Both the position numbers and the translations under genes were made by a program. Below are positions 55,119-63,671 of a stretch of 64,000 nucleotides of DNA, in pieces (position 1 is the first letter of the stretch; each line of letters starts with the position of its first letter). Location: NCBI RefSeq assembly GCF_007988885.1, contig NZ_BJUZ01000002.1:682001-746000 (forward strand). The letters are read 5' to 3'. The notes under the pieces are model-generated. The model was given only the letters and a program-made list of their open reading frames with translations. It was not told where the DNA came from and made no database searches. The stretch is from Gluconobacter wancherniae NBRC 103581 (lineage in GTDB: Bacteria > Pseudomonadota > Alphaproteobacteria > Acetobacterales > Acetobacteraceae).

Positions 55119-55556
55119 TTGAGTGACCCTTTTTTGTTGCCGCAGGAAGATAGTGCGGCAGCTGCGATCAGTGAGATTGAGTCTGAGCTGGCGCTCTTTG
55201 ATGACTGGATGGAGCGCTATCAGTACATCATAGAAATGGGGCGCAAGCTGCCTGCTTTCCCGGAGCAGTGGCAGGATTCGTCACATCGTGTGCCGGGATG
55301 TCAGAGCCAGGTATGGCTGGAAGCAGAAGAGCGCGAAGGCAGGCTTCTGTTTGCGGGTGCATCGGATGCAGCGATTGTGCAGGGGCTCGTTGCACTGCTG
55401 CTCAGAGTATATTCAGGGCGTTCCGCTGAGGAAATTCGCCAGACGAGCCCTGTTTTTTTACACGACATGGGGCTTGTCAAAGCACTTTCTACAAATCGTG
55501 GAAATGGTGTGGAGGCTATGGCGAACGCGATCCAGAAGCGTGCTGCCGTCATCTGA
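55119..55556 (+). CDS. sufE: SufE-family cysteine desulfurase partner
   Basis: A 145-residue SufE that accepts persulfide sulfur from SufS for iron-sulfur cluster assembly. The acceptor Cys lies in HRVPGCQSQVWL; the fold signature is DDWMERYQYIIEMGRKLPAF. A TTG start with GGAG about eight bases upstream, 13 bases after hslU, suggests co-transcription with hslVU. A strong terminator follows. Confidence 0.92.
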   Translation: MSDPFLLPQEDSAAAAISEIESELALFDDWMERYQYIIEMGRKLPAFPEQWQDSSHRVPGCQSQVWLEAEEREGRLLFAGASDAAIVQGLVALLLRVYSGRSAEEIRQTSPVFLHDMGLVKALSTNRGNGVEAMANAIQKRAAVI

Positions 55557-55581
55557 TATGTATCAACTCATCTGAAGATGA

Positions 55582-55610
55582 AGCCTGCTGACAAATGTCA
55601 GCAGGCTTTT
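55582..55610 (+). terminator. Rho-independent terminator after sufE
   Basis: GCCTGCTGACA, loop AA and TGTCAGCAGGC form an 11-bp perfect stem followed by TTTT. It also lies just behind the stop of the leftward small secreted-protein gene. Confidence 0.9.
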
Positions 55611-55615
55611 CTTGT

Positions 55616-55864
55616 TTAATGACCTTGAGTTGCCGGTGCTGCTGGCATTGAAGGCATGGAACCCATGGATGGCATTTTACCTGCAGAGGCAGGTGTTGCG
55701 CATTTCGTGAATTTGCCTTTTTCGTCACGGCAGGGAGCAGGTTTCTTAGGCGCTTCACACTTGGTGAATTTTCCCTTTGCATCCCGACACGGCTTGGCAT
55801 GGGCAATCTGCCCACCGAATGCGGCGACGGCCATTGCAGCGAATGCGATCTTGCGGAGCATCAT
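55616..55864 (-). CDS. Small secreted protein with duplicated PCRDxKGKFTKC motif
   Basis: An 82-residue protein with a signal peptide (cleavage likely after AHA at residue 23). The mature part carries two near-identical 12-residue units: PCRDAKGKFTKC (25-36) and PCRDEKGKFTKC (44-55). A Met/Pro/Ser-rich tail follows (KMPSMGSMPSMP). The four cysteines could form disulfides in the periplasm; the Met-rich tail could bind metal, but both are guesses. I recognise similar short CRDxxGKF proteins in acetic acid bacteria without a function. Confidence 0.82.
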   Translation of the reverse strand: MMLRKIAFAAMAVAAFGGQIAHAKPCRDAKGKFTKCEAPKKPAPCRDEKGKFTKCATPASAGKMPSMGSMPSMPAAPATQGH

Positions 55865-55970
55865 TGTTCCATATTTCCGTTATGGCTGCCCTCCATAAGG
55901 GCGGCGTTGTTACGGATTATGAAAGAAAAAGATCGACACTCGCAAGTTTGACGTAGCGAGTGGCGAAAAA

Positions 55971-56615
55971 CTATTCGAAGCCGTTGTTTTCTTCTTTTCC
56001 TGTACTCCAGTTCAGGGTTCCGTGAAATTGAGCTTCCACGGGCTCACCGTTCTGGAGCGCGGGCAGATACCGGGCCAACGTGAAATATGCGAGCGTGGCC
56101 TGACGCAAAGTATCGGGACCGTCTGACGCCACGCAGTCGCGGGCTGCTCCGGCAATGCTTACAGTGCACGTTACGTGGAATGATCCCTGAGTACCGTTCC
56201 GCAGAGCTTCGAGCGGGTATCGAGGTTTGATTGTGTGTGAATGATCCAGAAGCGGCATGGTCGACGGCGCATGGAAGAGGTGGAAATTGATTGTTTCCTC
56301 CCATGTGGAAGCAACGGGCTTTCCATTGTCATAAGCTGGCAGAAAATGAGACGTCATGACCATCTGAAGTGCCGCCAGACCAAAATCGGGGGCACTGCTT
56401 TTCGTGACATTGCATTTCGTTGCGGTGCCGGCTTCCGAGATGTTGCAGGCAAGATGCGCTGATCCGTCCTGTCGTGCCACGGCTTCGGCTGGTGGGAAAA
56501 AAAGCCTTGTTCGGTGGTGTTCATCCAGCGTTGCCACTATCGGCGCGCAATAAGCCGACCCCGCAGAAAGGAACATGGACATGACAAGAAAAGCAAAGGT
56601 GCGGCGCAGGAGCAT
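55971..56615 (-). CDS. Secreted protein with two TonB C-terminal-like domains
   Basis: A 214-residue protein with a signal peptide (cleavage near SAYCA). There is no proline-rich spacer or retained N-terminal anchor of the kind TonB itself has. Two repeats resemble the TonB_C fold. The first, about 48-112, has GSAHLACNISEAGTATKCNV and ends in FLPAYDNGKPV; the second, about 130-205, has GSFHVTCTVSIAGAARDCVA and ends in YLPALQNGEPV. Each repeat holds a Cys pair in the same places. It is probably periplasmic and the role is unknown. Faces gcd as the next leftward gene. Confidence 0.78.
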   Translation of the reverse strand: MLLRRTFAFLVMSMFLSAGSAYCAPIVATLDEHHRTRLFFPPAEAVARQDGSAHLACNISEAGTATKCNVTKSSAPDFGLAALQMVMTSHFLPAYDNGKPVASTWEETINFHLFHAPSTMPLLDHSHTIKPRYPLEALRNGTQGSFHVTCTVSIAGAARDCVASDGPDTLRQATLAYFTLARYLPALQNGEPVEAQFHGTLNWSTGKEENNGFE

Positions 56616-56687
56616 GGGGCTTGTCCGGGTCAGTCAATTATATTGCAACATTGAGCAACATTTTTGAGCTGTAAATGCTGTGCCCAT

Positions 56688-56717
56688 AAAAAAGGGGCAC
56701 CCTAAGGCACCCCTTTT
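56688..56717 (-). terminator. Terminator of gcd
   Basis: AAAAGGGG and CCCCTTTT arms with an inner CA/CA mismatch and a CC/GG closing pair form a hairpin. Read leftward it ends in six T. It lies 26 bases after the gcd stop. Confidence 0.8.
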
Positions 56718-56742
56718 CCGTCACGCGTGTCGCTCTAGAGGA

Positions 56743-59169
56743 TCACTTTTGATCTGGCAGGGCGTAAGCGATGAGGTAGTCACCCATACGGCTGGGGAAC
56801 GAATTGTGCCCACCAGCATATGTCACGATGTACTGCTTTCCGTTGATGGCATACGTCATCGGGGTGGACTGGCCACCAGCCGGGAGACGATCCTGCCACA
56901 GGGTCTTGCCGTTCGTGATGTCATAGGCACGGATGTAATAATCCATGCTGGACGTCAGGAAGCCGACATTACCAGCTGTGGAGAGCGGGCCACCAAGGCT
57001 CGGTACACCGATCTTGATCGGCGGGAGCTGGATTGGAAGCGCACTGCCATACATCGAGTCACGCAGGGTACCATTGCGGTGCTGCCATACGACCTTGTTG
57101 GTGCGCAGGTCGATGCCGGCAACATAGCCCCAGGGCGGCGTGCGGCAAGGCATCTTGATGCCAACCTTCAGCAGCACTGGATCCAGGAACGGATGGAGGT
57201 CTACTGCATACGGGATGCCGTAGTTGTGCTGTAGGCCAGTTTCGCCACCAGTGCCCTTTGCGTTTGCATCCGGCCATAGCGGGTTGCCCGGACCACGGGG
57301 TACAAGGCGGGAGACGAACGGTAGGGAGATCGGGTTAGCGAAAGCCACCTGACGCTGCGGGTCCACGGAGAGTCCGCCCCATTCGAACATGCCAAGGTCA
57401 CCCGGGAAGATGAGCGAACCCTGAAGCGAAGGCGGCGTGAACGGGCCTTCGTAACGCAACTGGTGGAAATAGATCTGGCAGAACATCTGATCGAAGATGG
57501 TACCGCCCCAGATGTCGCCATTCGAGATCGGATTCTTCGGACGCAGCGAGAGCTTGGATTCCGGCTGGGTCGGGCTTACGTGGTCACCAGGAGCAGCGCC
57601 CTGGGGAACAGCAGTTTCCGGAGCAGGAACGATCTCTTTGCCTGTACGGCGATCGAGAACGAAGATGTCACCCGTCTTTGCAGGAGCATAGATCGCAGGG
57701 ACGATCGAGCCATCTTTCTGGGTGATGTCCACGAGGCTCATCTGGGAAGGAAGATCCATATCCCACAGGTCATGATGAACCGTCTGATAGAACCAGGCCA
57801 GCTTGCCGGTGTCTGCGTTGAGCGCGATTACGCCCGGTGCAAAACGCTCGGACTCCTTGGTGCGGTAGCCGCCCCACTGGTCGGGTGTGCCAACGCCCAT
57901 CGGAATGTACACAAGATTCAGGTTCTTGTCGTAGGACGACACGATCCAGGAATTTGGTGAATTCGGATGGAAATGCGGGTGATCGTCGCCCGGCATCTGG
58001 TTCGGATCAGGGTTGGAGGCGTCAAATACCCATACCAGCTTGCCAGTATAGACATCGTAGGCCTTCGTCGCGCCGGAAGGCTGACGAACTGAACCGTTAT
58101 CGGTGATCGCGCTGTTGACGATGATCAGCTTGTCCGTGATGACCGGCGGAGACGTCGGTTCATACAGGCCGGCAGTCGTGAAAGGCTGGTGAGGGCCGGC
58201 GGGGTTGATTTCGCCGTCTTCGCCAAAGCCATGGCACTTTTCACCGGTTGCCGCATCGACTTCGACCAGGCGACCGTCGTTTACGGGCAGGATGATGCGC
58301 TTTGCACAATCGGTCGGAGCGGGCTGGCCGTCCGTGTCGGTTGCGCCGGCAGCAGTCTCATGGAAGCTGACGCCACGGCAGGTCAGATGCTGGAAGCCCG
58401 GATCAATCTGAAGCTTCGGGTCATAGACCCACTTCACTTTGCCGGTTGCACCATCAATAGCGAAAAGCTTCTGATGCAGGGAGCAGGTGTAGAGCGTGTT
58501 GTCGAATTCGATCGGGGTGGCTTCGTTAGTCGCTTCGCCCGGGTCATTCGAGTTCATCAGGTCGCCTGTGCGAATCTTCCAGGCAACCTGGAGGTTCTGC
58601 ACGTTGGACGAGTTGATCTGCTTTAGCGGGGACCAGCGGTCACCGGCCTGCGTGCGGCCATAAGCATGCCACTCGCTGTCTGGTACGTTGTCCGGATCAG
58701 CAGGTGCAGCATTGGCGATCTGCGTCGGGAGCTGGCCGCTGATGTCGTACGGGTCTGTGAACAGGGATGCCAGCAGAGCCAGAACGCCGAGTCCAACAGA
58801 ACCTGCCAGAGGAAGCACCGATGCGCGGGTCGCGCCAACCTGACGGTAAACGAAAGGAAGGAGGAGCCAGACGCCAAGAATCAGAACGATATCAAGGCGC
58901 GGAAGAAGGCCCCAGATATCGAGACCGACTTCGCTGAATGCCCAGCCAAGTGTTCCGAGGGTAACGAGAGCGAAGAGCCAGAGGGCTGCCTCGTTCTTGC
59001 GCCATGCCAGAAAAGCGGTCGCGAGAAGTGCGAGGCCGAGGATTACATAATAGAGGGGGCCGCCCAGAGAGGCCAGCCACGCGCCTCCCACGGTAAGAAA
59101 CGCACCGCAAAGTGCGAATACCGCGGCCGTTATCAGAGCCCAAAGCCCTGGCCGGGATGTCGTTTTCAT
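56743..59169 (-). CDS. gcd: Membrane-bound PQQ-dependent glucose dehydrogenase
   Basis: An 808-residue quinoprotein oxidising glucose to glucono-delta-lactone in the periplasm, passing electrons to ubiquinone. Residues 1-150 form five transmembrane helices (WALITAAVFALCGAFLTVGG onward). The rest is an eight-bladed propeller with ESEWHAYGR-like entry (DSEWHAYGRTQAGDRWSPL), NSNDPGEATNEATPIEF, WFYQTVHHDLWDMDLPSQ and GDIFVLDRRTGKEIVP, ending YALPDQK. My recollection of G. oxydans Gcd is a close match in length and sequence. ATG 59169 has AGGAAC upstream; the frame runs 25 codons further without support. It feeds the ubiquinol pool used by CioAB. Confidence 0.98.
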   Translation of the reverse strand: MKTTSRPGLWALITAAVFALCGAFLTVGGAWLASLGGPLYYVILGLALLATAFLAWRKNEAALWLFALVTLGTLGWAFSEVGLDIWGLLPRLDIVLILGVWLLLPFVYRQVGATRASVLPLAGSVGLGVLALLASLFTDPYDISGQLPTQIANAAPADPDNVPDSEWHAYGRTQAGDRWSPLKQINSSNVQNLQVAWKIRTGDLMNSNDPGEATNEATPIEFDNTLYTCSLHQKLFAIDGATGKVKWVYDPKLQIDPGFQHLTCRGVSFHETAAGATDTDGQPAPTDCAKRIILPVNDGRLVEVDAATGEKCHGFGEDGEINPAGPHQPFTTAGLYEPTSPPVITDKLIIVNSAITDNGSVRQPSGATKAYDVYTGKLVWVFDASNPDPNQMPGDDHPHFHPNSPNSWIVSSYDKNLNLVYIPMGVGTPDQWGGYRTKESERFAPGVIALNADTGKLAWFYQTVHHDLWDMDLPSQMSLVDITQKDGSIVPAIYAPAKTGDIFVLDRRTGKEIVPAPETAVPQGAAPGDHVSPTQPESKLSLRPKNPISNGDIWGGTIFDQMFCQIYFHQLRYEGPFTPPSLQGSLIFPGDLGMFEWGGLSVDPQRQVAFANPISLPFVSRLVPRGPGNPLWPDANAKGTGGETGLQHNYGIPYAVDLHPFLDPVLLKVGIKMPCRTPPWGYVAGIDLRTNKVVWQHRNGTLRDSMYGSALPIQLPPIKIGVPSLGGPLSTAGNVGFLTSSMDYYIRAYDITNGKTLWQDRLPAGGQSTPMTYAINGKQYIVTYAGGHNSFPSRMGDYLIAYALPDQK

Positions 59170-59458
59170 ATTGTTCCTAGAGCTGTGTTTCGGATGCAGC
59201 ACTGTGACTATCGGAAAAAGCACATGAAGGCGGGGGCGGGTCAAGATGTAGGAACCTTCATGTTCCTCACGTCTCCGTGATCAATGTCACGTGATCGTGT
59301 TTGTGAGTGCTTTGATATCAAGAGTCTTCTTGTATGTATGAAGGGTATCCGCTAAGGACCCCACTTCGCGCACGCGTCCGGGCCTCTAGGTGGCATGCCC
59401 GGCCGTGCAGTGTTGCATCCTGGTATGTGACCATTCGTTTACGGCGAGGGAGACCGAA
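59170..59458. promoter_or_regulatory. Divergent control region between gcd and rpmI-rplT
   Basis: These 289 bases separate two divergent genes. Visible elements: an AGGAAC-CTTCAT-GTTCCT inverted repeat (59250-59267); two direct copies of CGTGATC, 14 bases apart (59276-59282 and 59290-59296); and a 10-base palindrome TTGATATCAA (59312-59321). TTGATA is followed 15 bases later by TATGTA (59333-59338), a weak promoter candidate toward rpmI. No gene is supported. Confidence 0.45.
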
Positions 59459-59662
59459 ATGCCCAAGATGAAGACCAAGTCGTCTGTCAAGAAGCGGTTC
59501 AAGATTACCGCAACTGGCAAAGTGATGTGCGGACCTGGCAACAAGCGCCATGGCCTTATCAATCGCCCCCAGAAGATGAAGCGCACCAACCGTGGTCCTC
59601 AGACCATGACGGATATGGATGCGAAGACAATCAAGCAGTGGGCGCCCTACGGGCTTTCGTAA
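59459..59662 (+). CDS. rpmI: 50S ribosomal protein L35
   Basis: A 67-residue L35 ([20 protein letters not shown]; then [16 protein letters not shown]), highly basic. GCGAGGGAG precedes the ATG. The frame extends 23 codons further upstream but without homology. Followed after 14 bases by rplT, the usual pair; infC, often first in this operon, is not adjacent here. Confidence 0.96.
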   Translation: MPKMKTKSSVKKRFKITATGKVMCGPGNKRHGLINRPQKMKRTNRGPQTMTDMDAKTIKQWAPYGLS

Positions 59663-59676
59663 GGAGATAAGGTACT

Positions 59677-60033
59677 ATGGCACGTGTTAAGCGGGGCGTA
59701 ACGTCGCACGCCCGTCACAAGAAAGTTCTCGAACTTGCCAAGGGTTACCGCGGCCGTTCTTCTACGAACTACCGTATTGCTCTGGAGCGCGTCGAAAAGG
59801 GTCTGCAGTATGCATACCGCGATCGTCGCAACAAGAAGCGTGATTTCCGCGCTCTCTGGATCCAGCGTATCAATGCAGCCGTTCGCGAGCATGGTCTGAC
59901 CTACAGCAAGTTCATCTTTGCTCTGGACAAGGCTGGCATTGAGATCGACCGTAAGGTTCTCGCTGCTATTGCTTTTGATGATGCCGCCGCTTTCGGTGAA
60001 ATCGTCAAGAAGGCCCAGGCTGCTATCGCCTAA
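59677..60033 (+). CDS. rplT: 50S ribosomal protein L20
   Basis: A 118-residue L20 with the signature [20 protein letters not shown] and [20 protein letters not shown]. Binds 23S rRNA early in assembly. AAGGAGATAAGG precedes the ATG, and a clear terminator follows. Confidence 0.98.
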   Translation: MARVKRGVTSHARHKKVLELAKGYRGRSSTNYRIALERVEKGLQYAYRDRRNKKRDFRALWIQRINAAVREHGLTYSKFIFALDKAGIEIDRKVLAAIAFDDAAAFGEIVKKAQAAIA

Positions 60034-60071
60034 GGTTTTCCACCTGACCTCCTTGTGGGGCTGGTGACTGG

Positions 60072-60105
60072 CGGGTCGTCCTGTTATCAGGGCGGCCCGT
60101 TTTTT
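60072..60105 (+). terminator. Rho-independent terminator of rpmI-rplT
   Basis: CGGGTCGTCCTG, loop TTAT and CAGGGCGGCCCG form a 12-bp stem (two G-U pairs), followed by six T. Confidence 0.9.
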
Positions 60106-60130
60106 ATTTGTGCTGCAAGCGAGGGGCGGT

Positions 60131-61201
60131 ATGGCCGACGATCTCGACACGCTGAAGAATGATACTCTCGCCGCGCTGACTGCCGCGCAGGACCACGCGC
60201 AATGGGATGCTGTGCGCGTTGGAACGCTGGGCAAGTCCGGTGCTTTGACAGGGTTGCTCAAACAGCTCGGAAAGCTGGATCCACAGGAGCGCAAAGAGCG
60301 CGGGCAGGCGTTGAACCGTCTGCGCGATGAACTCAATGCCGCTGTTGAAGTTCGTGGACGCGAAATAGAAGAAAAGGCGCTTCAGGCGCGTCTTCAGTCC
60401 GAACGCGTTGATGTCACCATGCCGGCACCCGCAATTTCCGTTGGCGCGATTCATCCGATCAGCCGTACGATCGAGGAAATGTCTGCCATTTTTGGTGCGA
60501 TGGGTTTCAGCGTTGCTGAAGGCCCGGATATCGAGAGCCAGTGGCATAATTTCTCTGCTCTGAACACGCCCGAGCATCATCCTGCCCGCACTGAGCAGGA
60601 CACGTTCTACCTCCCGCCCAAGCCCGGTCAGGCCGAACCACGTGTGCTGCGCACCCAGACATCGGGCGTTCAGGTGCGCACGATGCTTGGACAGGAACCT
60701 CCCATCCGCATTATCGCCCCTGGTCGCACATACCGCGCTGATCATGATGCGACGCATTCGCCGATGTTTCATCAGTGCGAAGGACTGGTGATTGATCGCG
60801 GAATTACGCTTGGCCATCTCAAGGGCTGCCTGATCGAATTCCTACGGGTTTTCTTTGACAAGCCAGATCTTCCGGTGCGTTTCCGGGCTTCCTATTTTCC
60901 GTTCACGGAGCCTTCCATGGAAGTGGATATCGGTTGGTCGAAGACAACCGGCGAAATCGGCTCCGGCTCGGACTGGCTTGAGGTCCTGGGGTCTGGAATG
61001 GTGCATCCGCGCGTTCTGGCCAATTGTGGCCTCGATCCTGCGGAGTGGCAGGGTTTTGCTTTTGGAATGGGCATAGAGCGCCTGGCCATGCTCAAGAATG
61101 GCATCCCGGATCTGCGTTCATTCTATGACAGCGATCTGCGCTGGCTGCGACATTACGGATTTTCGGCTTTTTCACCGGCTACGCTGACGGAGGGCGTGTA
61201 A
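60131..61201 (+). CDS. pheS: Phenylalanine-tRNA ligase alpha subunit
   Basis: A 356-residue catalytic subunit of the alpha2beta2 enzyme charging tRNA-Phe. An N-terminal coiled coil (about 1-90) is followed by the class II core: motif 2 around PGRTYRADHDATHSPMFHQ, motif 3 GFAFGMGIERLAMLKNGI. GAGGGG lies upstream of the ATG. The start follows the rplT terminator by 25 bases, so its promoter must lie inside or before that terminator, or it depends on read-through. Confidence 0.97.
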   Translation: MADDLDTLKNDTLAALTAAQDHAQWDAVRVGTLGKSGALTGLLKQLGKLDPQERKERGQALNRLRDELNAAVEVRGREIEEKALQARLQSERVDVTMPAPAISVGAIHPISRTIEEMSAIFGAMGFSVAEGPDIESQWHNFSALNTPEHHPARTEQDTFYLPPKPGQAEPRVLRTQTSGVQVRTMLGQEPPIRIIAPGRTYRADHDATHSPMFHQCEGLVIDRGITLGHLKGCLIEFLRVFFDKPDLPVRFRASYFPFTEPSMEVDIGWSKTTGEIGSGSDWLEVLGSGMVHPRVLANCGLDPAEWQGFAFGMGIERLAMLKNGIPDLRSFYDSDLRWLRHYGFSAFSPATLTEGV

Positions 61202-61202
61202 C

Positions 61203-63671
61203 ATGAAGTTCTCTCTTTCATGGTTGCGCGAACATCTTGATTTTACAGCATCTGTTGAGGATATCTGCGCTCGCCTGAACGGCATTGGCCTTGAAGTTGA
61301 GGGTGTGGATGATCCGTCTGAGCGCGTCGTTGGTTTTCGCACTGCGAAAATTCTGGAGGCGCATCGGCACCCTGATGCGGATCGCCTTCAGGTTTGCCGT
61401 GTTGCTGGCGGGGCTGGCTCCGAGAATGTGCAGGTTGTGTGCGGGGCGCCTAATGCCCGTGCGGGTCTTCATGTTATCTTTGCCCCTCCAGGAACCTATG
61501 TTCCGGGCAGCGGTATCACGATCAAGGCAGGGCAGATCCGAGGGCAGGACAGCGGTGGCATGCTGTGTTCCCTGCGTGAGCTTGGGCTTGGAGAAGAAAG
61601 CGACGGTATTGCCGAGCTGCCAGATACGGCGCCGATTGGAATTCCTTACGCACAGTTTGCGAAACTGGATGATCCGGTCGTGGAAATCTCGATCACCCCA
61701 AATCGCGGGGATGCGCTGAGCATTCGAGGAATTGCACGTGATCTCGCTGCTGCTGGAATGGGGCATCTGAAGCCGTGGCTGACAGAAGCGGTCGAAGGAG
61801 ATTTTCCTTCCCCGCTCGCCTGGAAAACCGAGCATCCCGGTTGCCCGTATATCGTCGGCCGTGTCATTCGCGGTGTGAAGAATGGTCCAAGCCCTGACTG
61901 GCTTCGGCGCAGGCTCGAATCCGTGGGGGTGAAGCCGATATCTGCTCTGGTCGATGTGACGAATTATCTCACATACGATCTTGGACGTCCGCTCCATGTC
62001 TTTGATGTTAAAAAGCTTAATGGCTCTACGCTGACAGTCACGCAGGCCGCTCGTGAGACCTTTCGTGCGCTTGATGGCAAGGATTACGTCCTTGGTACGG
62101 ACGATATGGTTATCGTCGATGACGCGGGTGTACAGTCGCTAGCCGGGCTTATTGGTGGTGAGGCCAGTGGCGTCGACGATGACACGACGGACGTGTTCGT
62201 GGAGTCCGCGCTATTTGATGCCGTTCGGATCGCTCTGACGGGCCGCCGCCTGGCAATTCACACCGATGCACGCCAACGCTTCGAGCGCGGCATTGATCCT
62301 GCTCTCGTGCTGAATGGCCTCGAAGCCGCCACGTCTATGATTCTTGATCTTTGCGGTGGGGAAGCCGGGGAAATCACGGAAGCCGGGAACCTGCCAGACT
62401 GGAAGCGCACGGCGACGCTGCGTTTTGAGAGACTTGAGACCCTTGGTGGTGTTTCCATGACACCCGACGATGCGGTGCTGTCGCTGGAACATCTGGGTTT
62501 TGCAGTGATTGAGCGCGACGAGGACCGTGCGGTATTTGCTGTTCCGTCATGGCGCAATGACGTTGCTCGTGGCAACGCGCTTGCTCAGGCCGCTTCGCTT
62601 GATGAGGGTAGGGCCGCGGTTGCATCCAGGCATGTCGATCAGATCGAGGCTGAGTGCGATCTGATTGAAGAAGTCCTACGCCTTTACGGTCTGGACTCAG
62701 TGCCGCCGGTTTCGTTGCCGCTGTCCACGATGATCTCTGCTCCGGCATTGTCGCCTTTGCAGAGCCGGAATGGCTTGCTGCGCCGCATCTGCGCTGCTCG
62801 TGGTCTTATGGAGACGGTTGGTTTCTCCTTCGTGGCGCATGAAGATGCATTGTTGTTTGGTGATGTGCCTGAAAGCCAGCGCCTGCTGAATCCGATTGCC
62901 ACAGATCTCGATCAGCTTCGTCCCACACCACTGATCAATCTCGCGCGTGCGTTGTCTCGCAATTTAGCGCGTGGGCTGGGTGTGAATGGTGATGGAGCAT
63001 TGTTTGAGGTTGGACCGAGCTTCGATGCGACTGGTCAGCATCTACGTCTGGCAGGTCTGCGCGGAGGCCTGACGGCAAGAGAGCCCGGTCAGCCATCGCG
63101 TGAGCCAACATTATGGGACGCGAAGGCGGACCTAATGGCTGCCATTCTGGCTCTTGGTGTTCCCGAAGCTTCCTTGTCCGTCACCGCTGATGCGCCCGGC
63201 TTCTATCATCCGGGGCGTTCCGGCCTTGTTCGGCAGGGACCAAAAGTTGCGTTAGGGAGCTTTGGTGAGCTTCATCCGGGGATCGTGAAGGCTCTTGGCC
63301 TGAACGGAACGGTTGTAGCCTTCGAAGTGTATCTCGATGCAGTGCCGCTTCCTAAAAACAAGCGTCGTACTGCGCCAGCGCTTTCTTCGCTCCAGCCGGT
63401 AAGACGCGATTTTGCGTTTCTTGCTGGACCGGATGTTCAGGTGCAGGCCGTGCTGAAGGCTGCGCGTATGGCGGATCGGAACCTTATTCAGGACGTTCGC
63501 CTCTTTGACGTGTTTGAAGGAGCCAGCCTGCCTGAGGGGCATCGTTCGATCGGTATTGAGGTTGTCTTGCAGCCTCAGGATGAGAGTCTGACCGATGCTA
63601 GACTTGATGCTGTGTCAAAGGCGGTAGAAGCTGCAGTTCTGAAAGCAACTGGAGCTACGCTGCGTCGATGA
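61203..63671 (+). CDS. pheT: Phenylalanine-tRNA ligase beta subunit
   Basis: An 822-residue subunit. The tRNA-binding OB domain is near 40-150 (VGFRTAKILEAHRHPDADRL; CGAPNARAGLHVIFAPPGT). The B3/B4 editing region contains NRGDALSIRGIARDLAAAG, the B5 region ERGIDPALVLNGLEAA, and the C-terminal ferredoxin-fold anticodon-binding domain VRRDFAFLAGPDVQVQAVLK. Separated from pheS by one base. The stop overlaps lpxB (ATGA, 63668-63671). Confidence 0.97.
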   Translation: MKFSLSWLREHLDFTASVEDICARLNGIGLEVEGVDDPSERVVGFRTAKILEAHRHPDADRLQVCRVAGGAGSENVQVVCGAPNARAGLHVIFAPPGTYVPGSGITIKAGQIRGQDSGGMLCSLRELGLGEESDGIAELPDTAPIGIPYAQFAKLDDPVVEISITPNRGDALSIRGIARDLAAAGMGHLKPWLTEAVEGDFPSPLAWKTEHPGCPYIVGRVIRGVKNGPSPDWLRRRLESVGVKPISALVDVTNYLTYDLGRPLHVFDVKKLNGSTLTVTQAARETFRALDGKDYVLGTDDMVIVDDAGVQSLAGLIGGEASGVDDDTTDVFVESALFDAVRIALTGRRLAIHTDARQRFERGIDPALVLNGLEAATSMILDLCGGEAGEITEAGNLPDWKRTATLRFERLETLGGVSMTPDDAVLSLEHLGFAVIERDEDRAVFAVPSWRNDVARGNALAQAASLDEGRAAVASRHVDQIEAECDLIEEVLRLYGLDSVPPVSLPLSTMISAPALSPLQSRNGLLRRICAARGLMETVGFSFVAHEDALLFGDVPESQRLLNPIATDLDQLRPTPLINLARALSRNLARGLGVNGDGALFEVGPSFDATGQHLRLAGLRGGLTAREPGQPSREPTLWDAKADLMAAILALGVPEASLSVTADAPGFYHPGRSGLVRQGPKVALGSFGELHPGIVKALGLNGTVVAFEVYLDAVPLPKNKRRTAPALSSLQPVRRDFAFLAGPDVQVQAVLKAARMADRNLIQDVRLFDVFEGASLPEGHRSIGIEVVLQPQDESLTDARLDAVSKAVEAAVLKATGATLRR

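Noticed and set aside
59312-59321. TTGATATCAA palindrome resembling two FNR half sites
   Set aside because: FNR sites need a four-base spacer between half sites; here the halves abut, so it is listed only as a palindrome.
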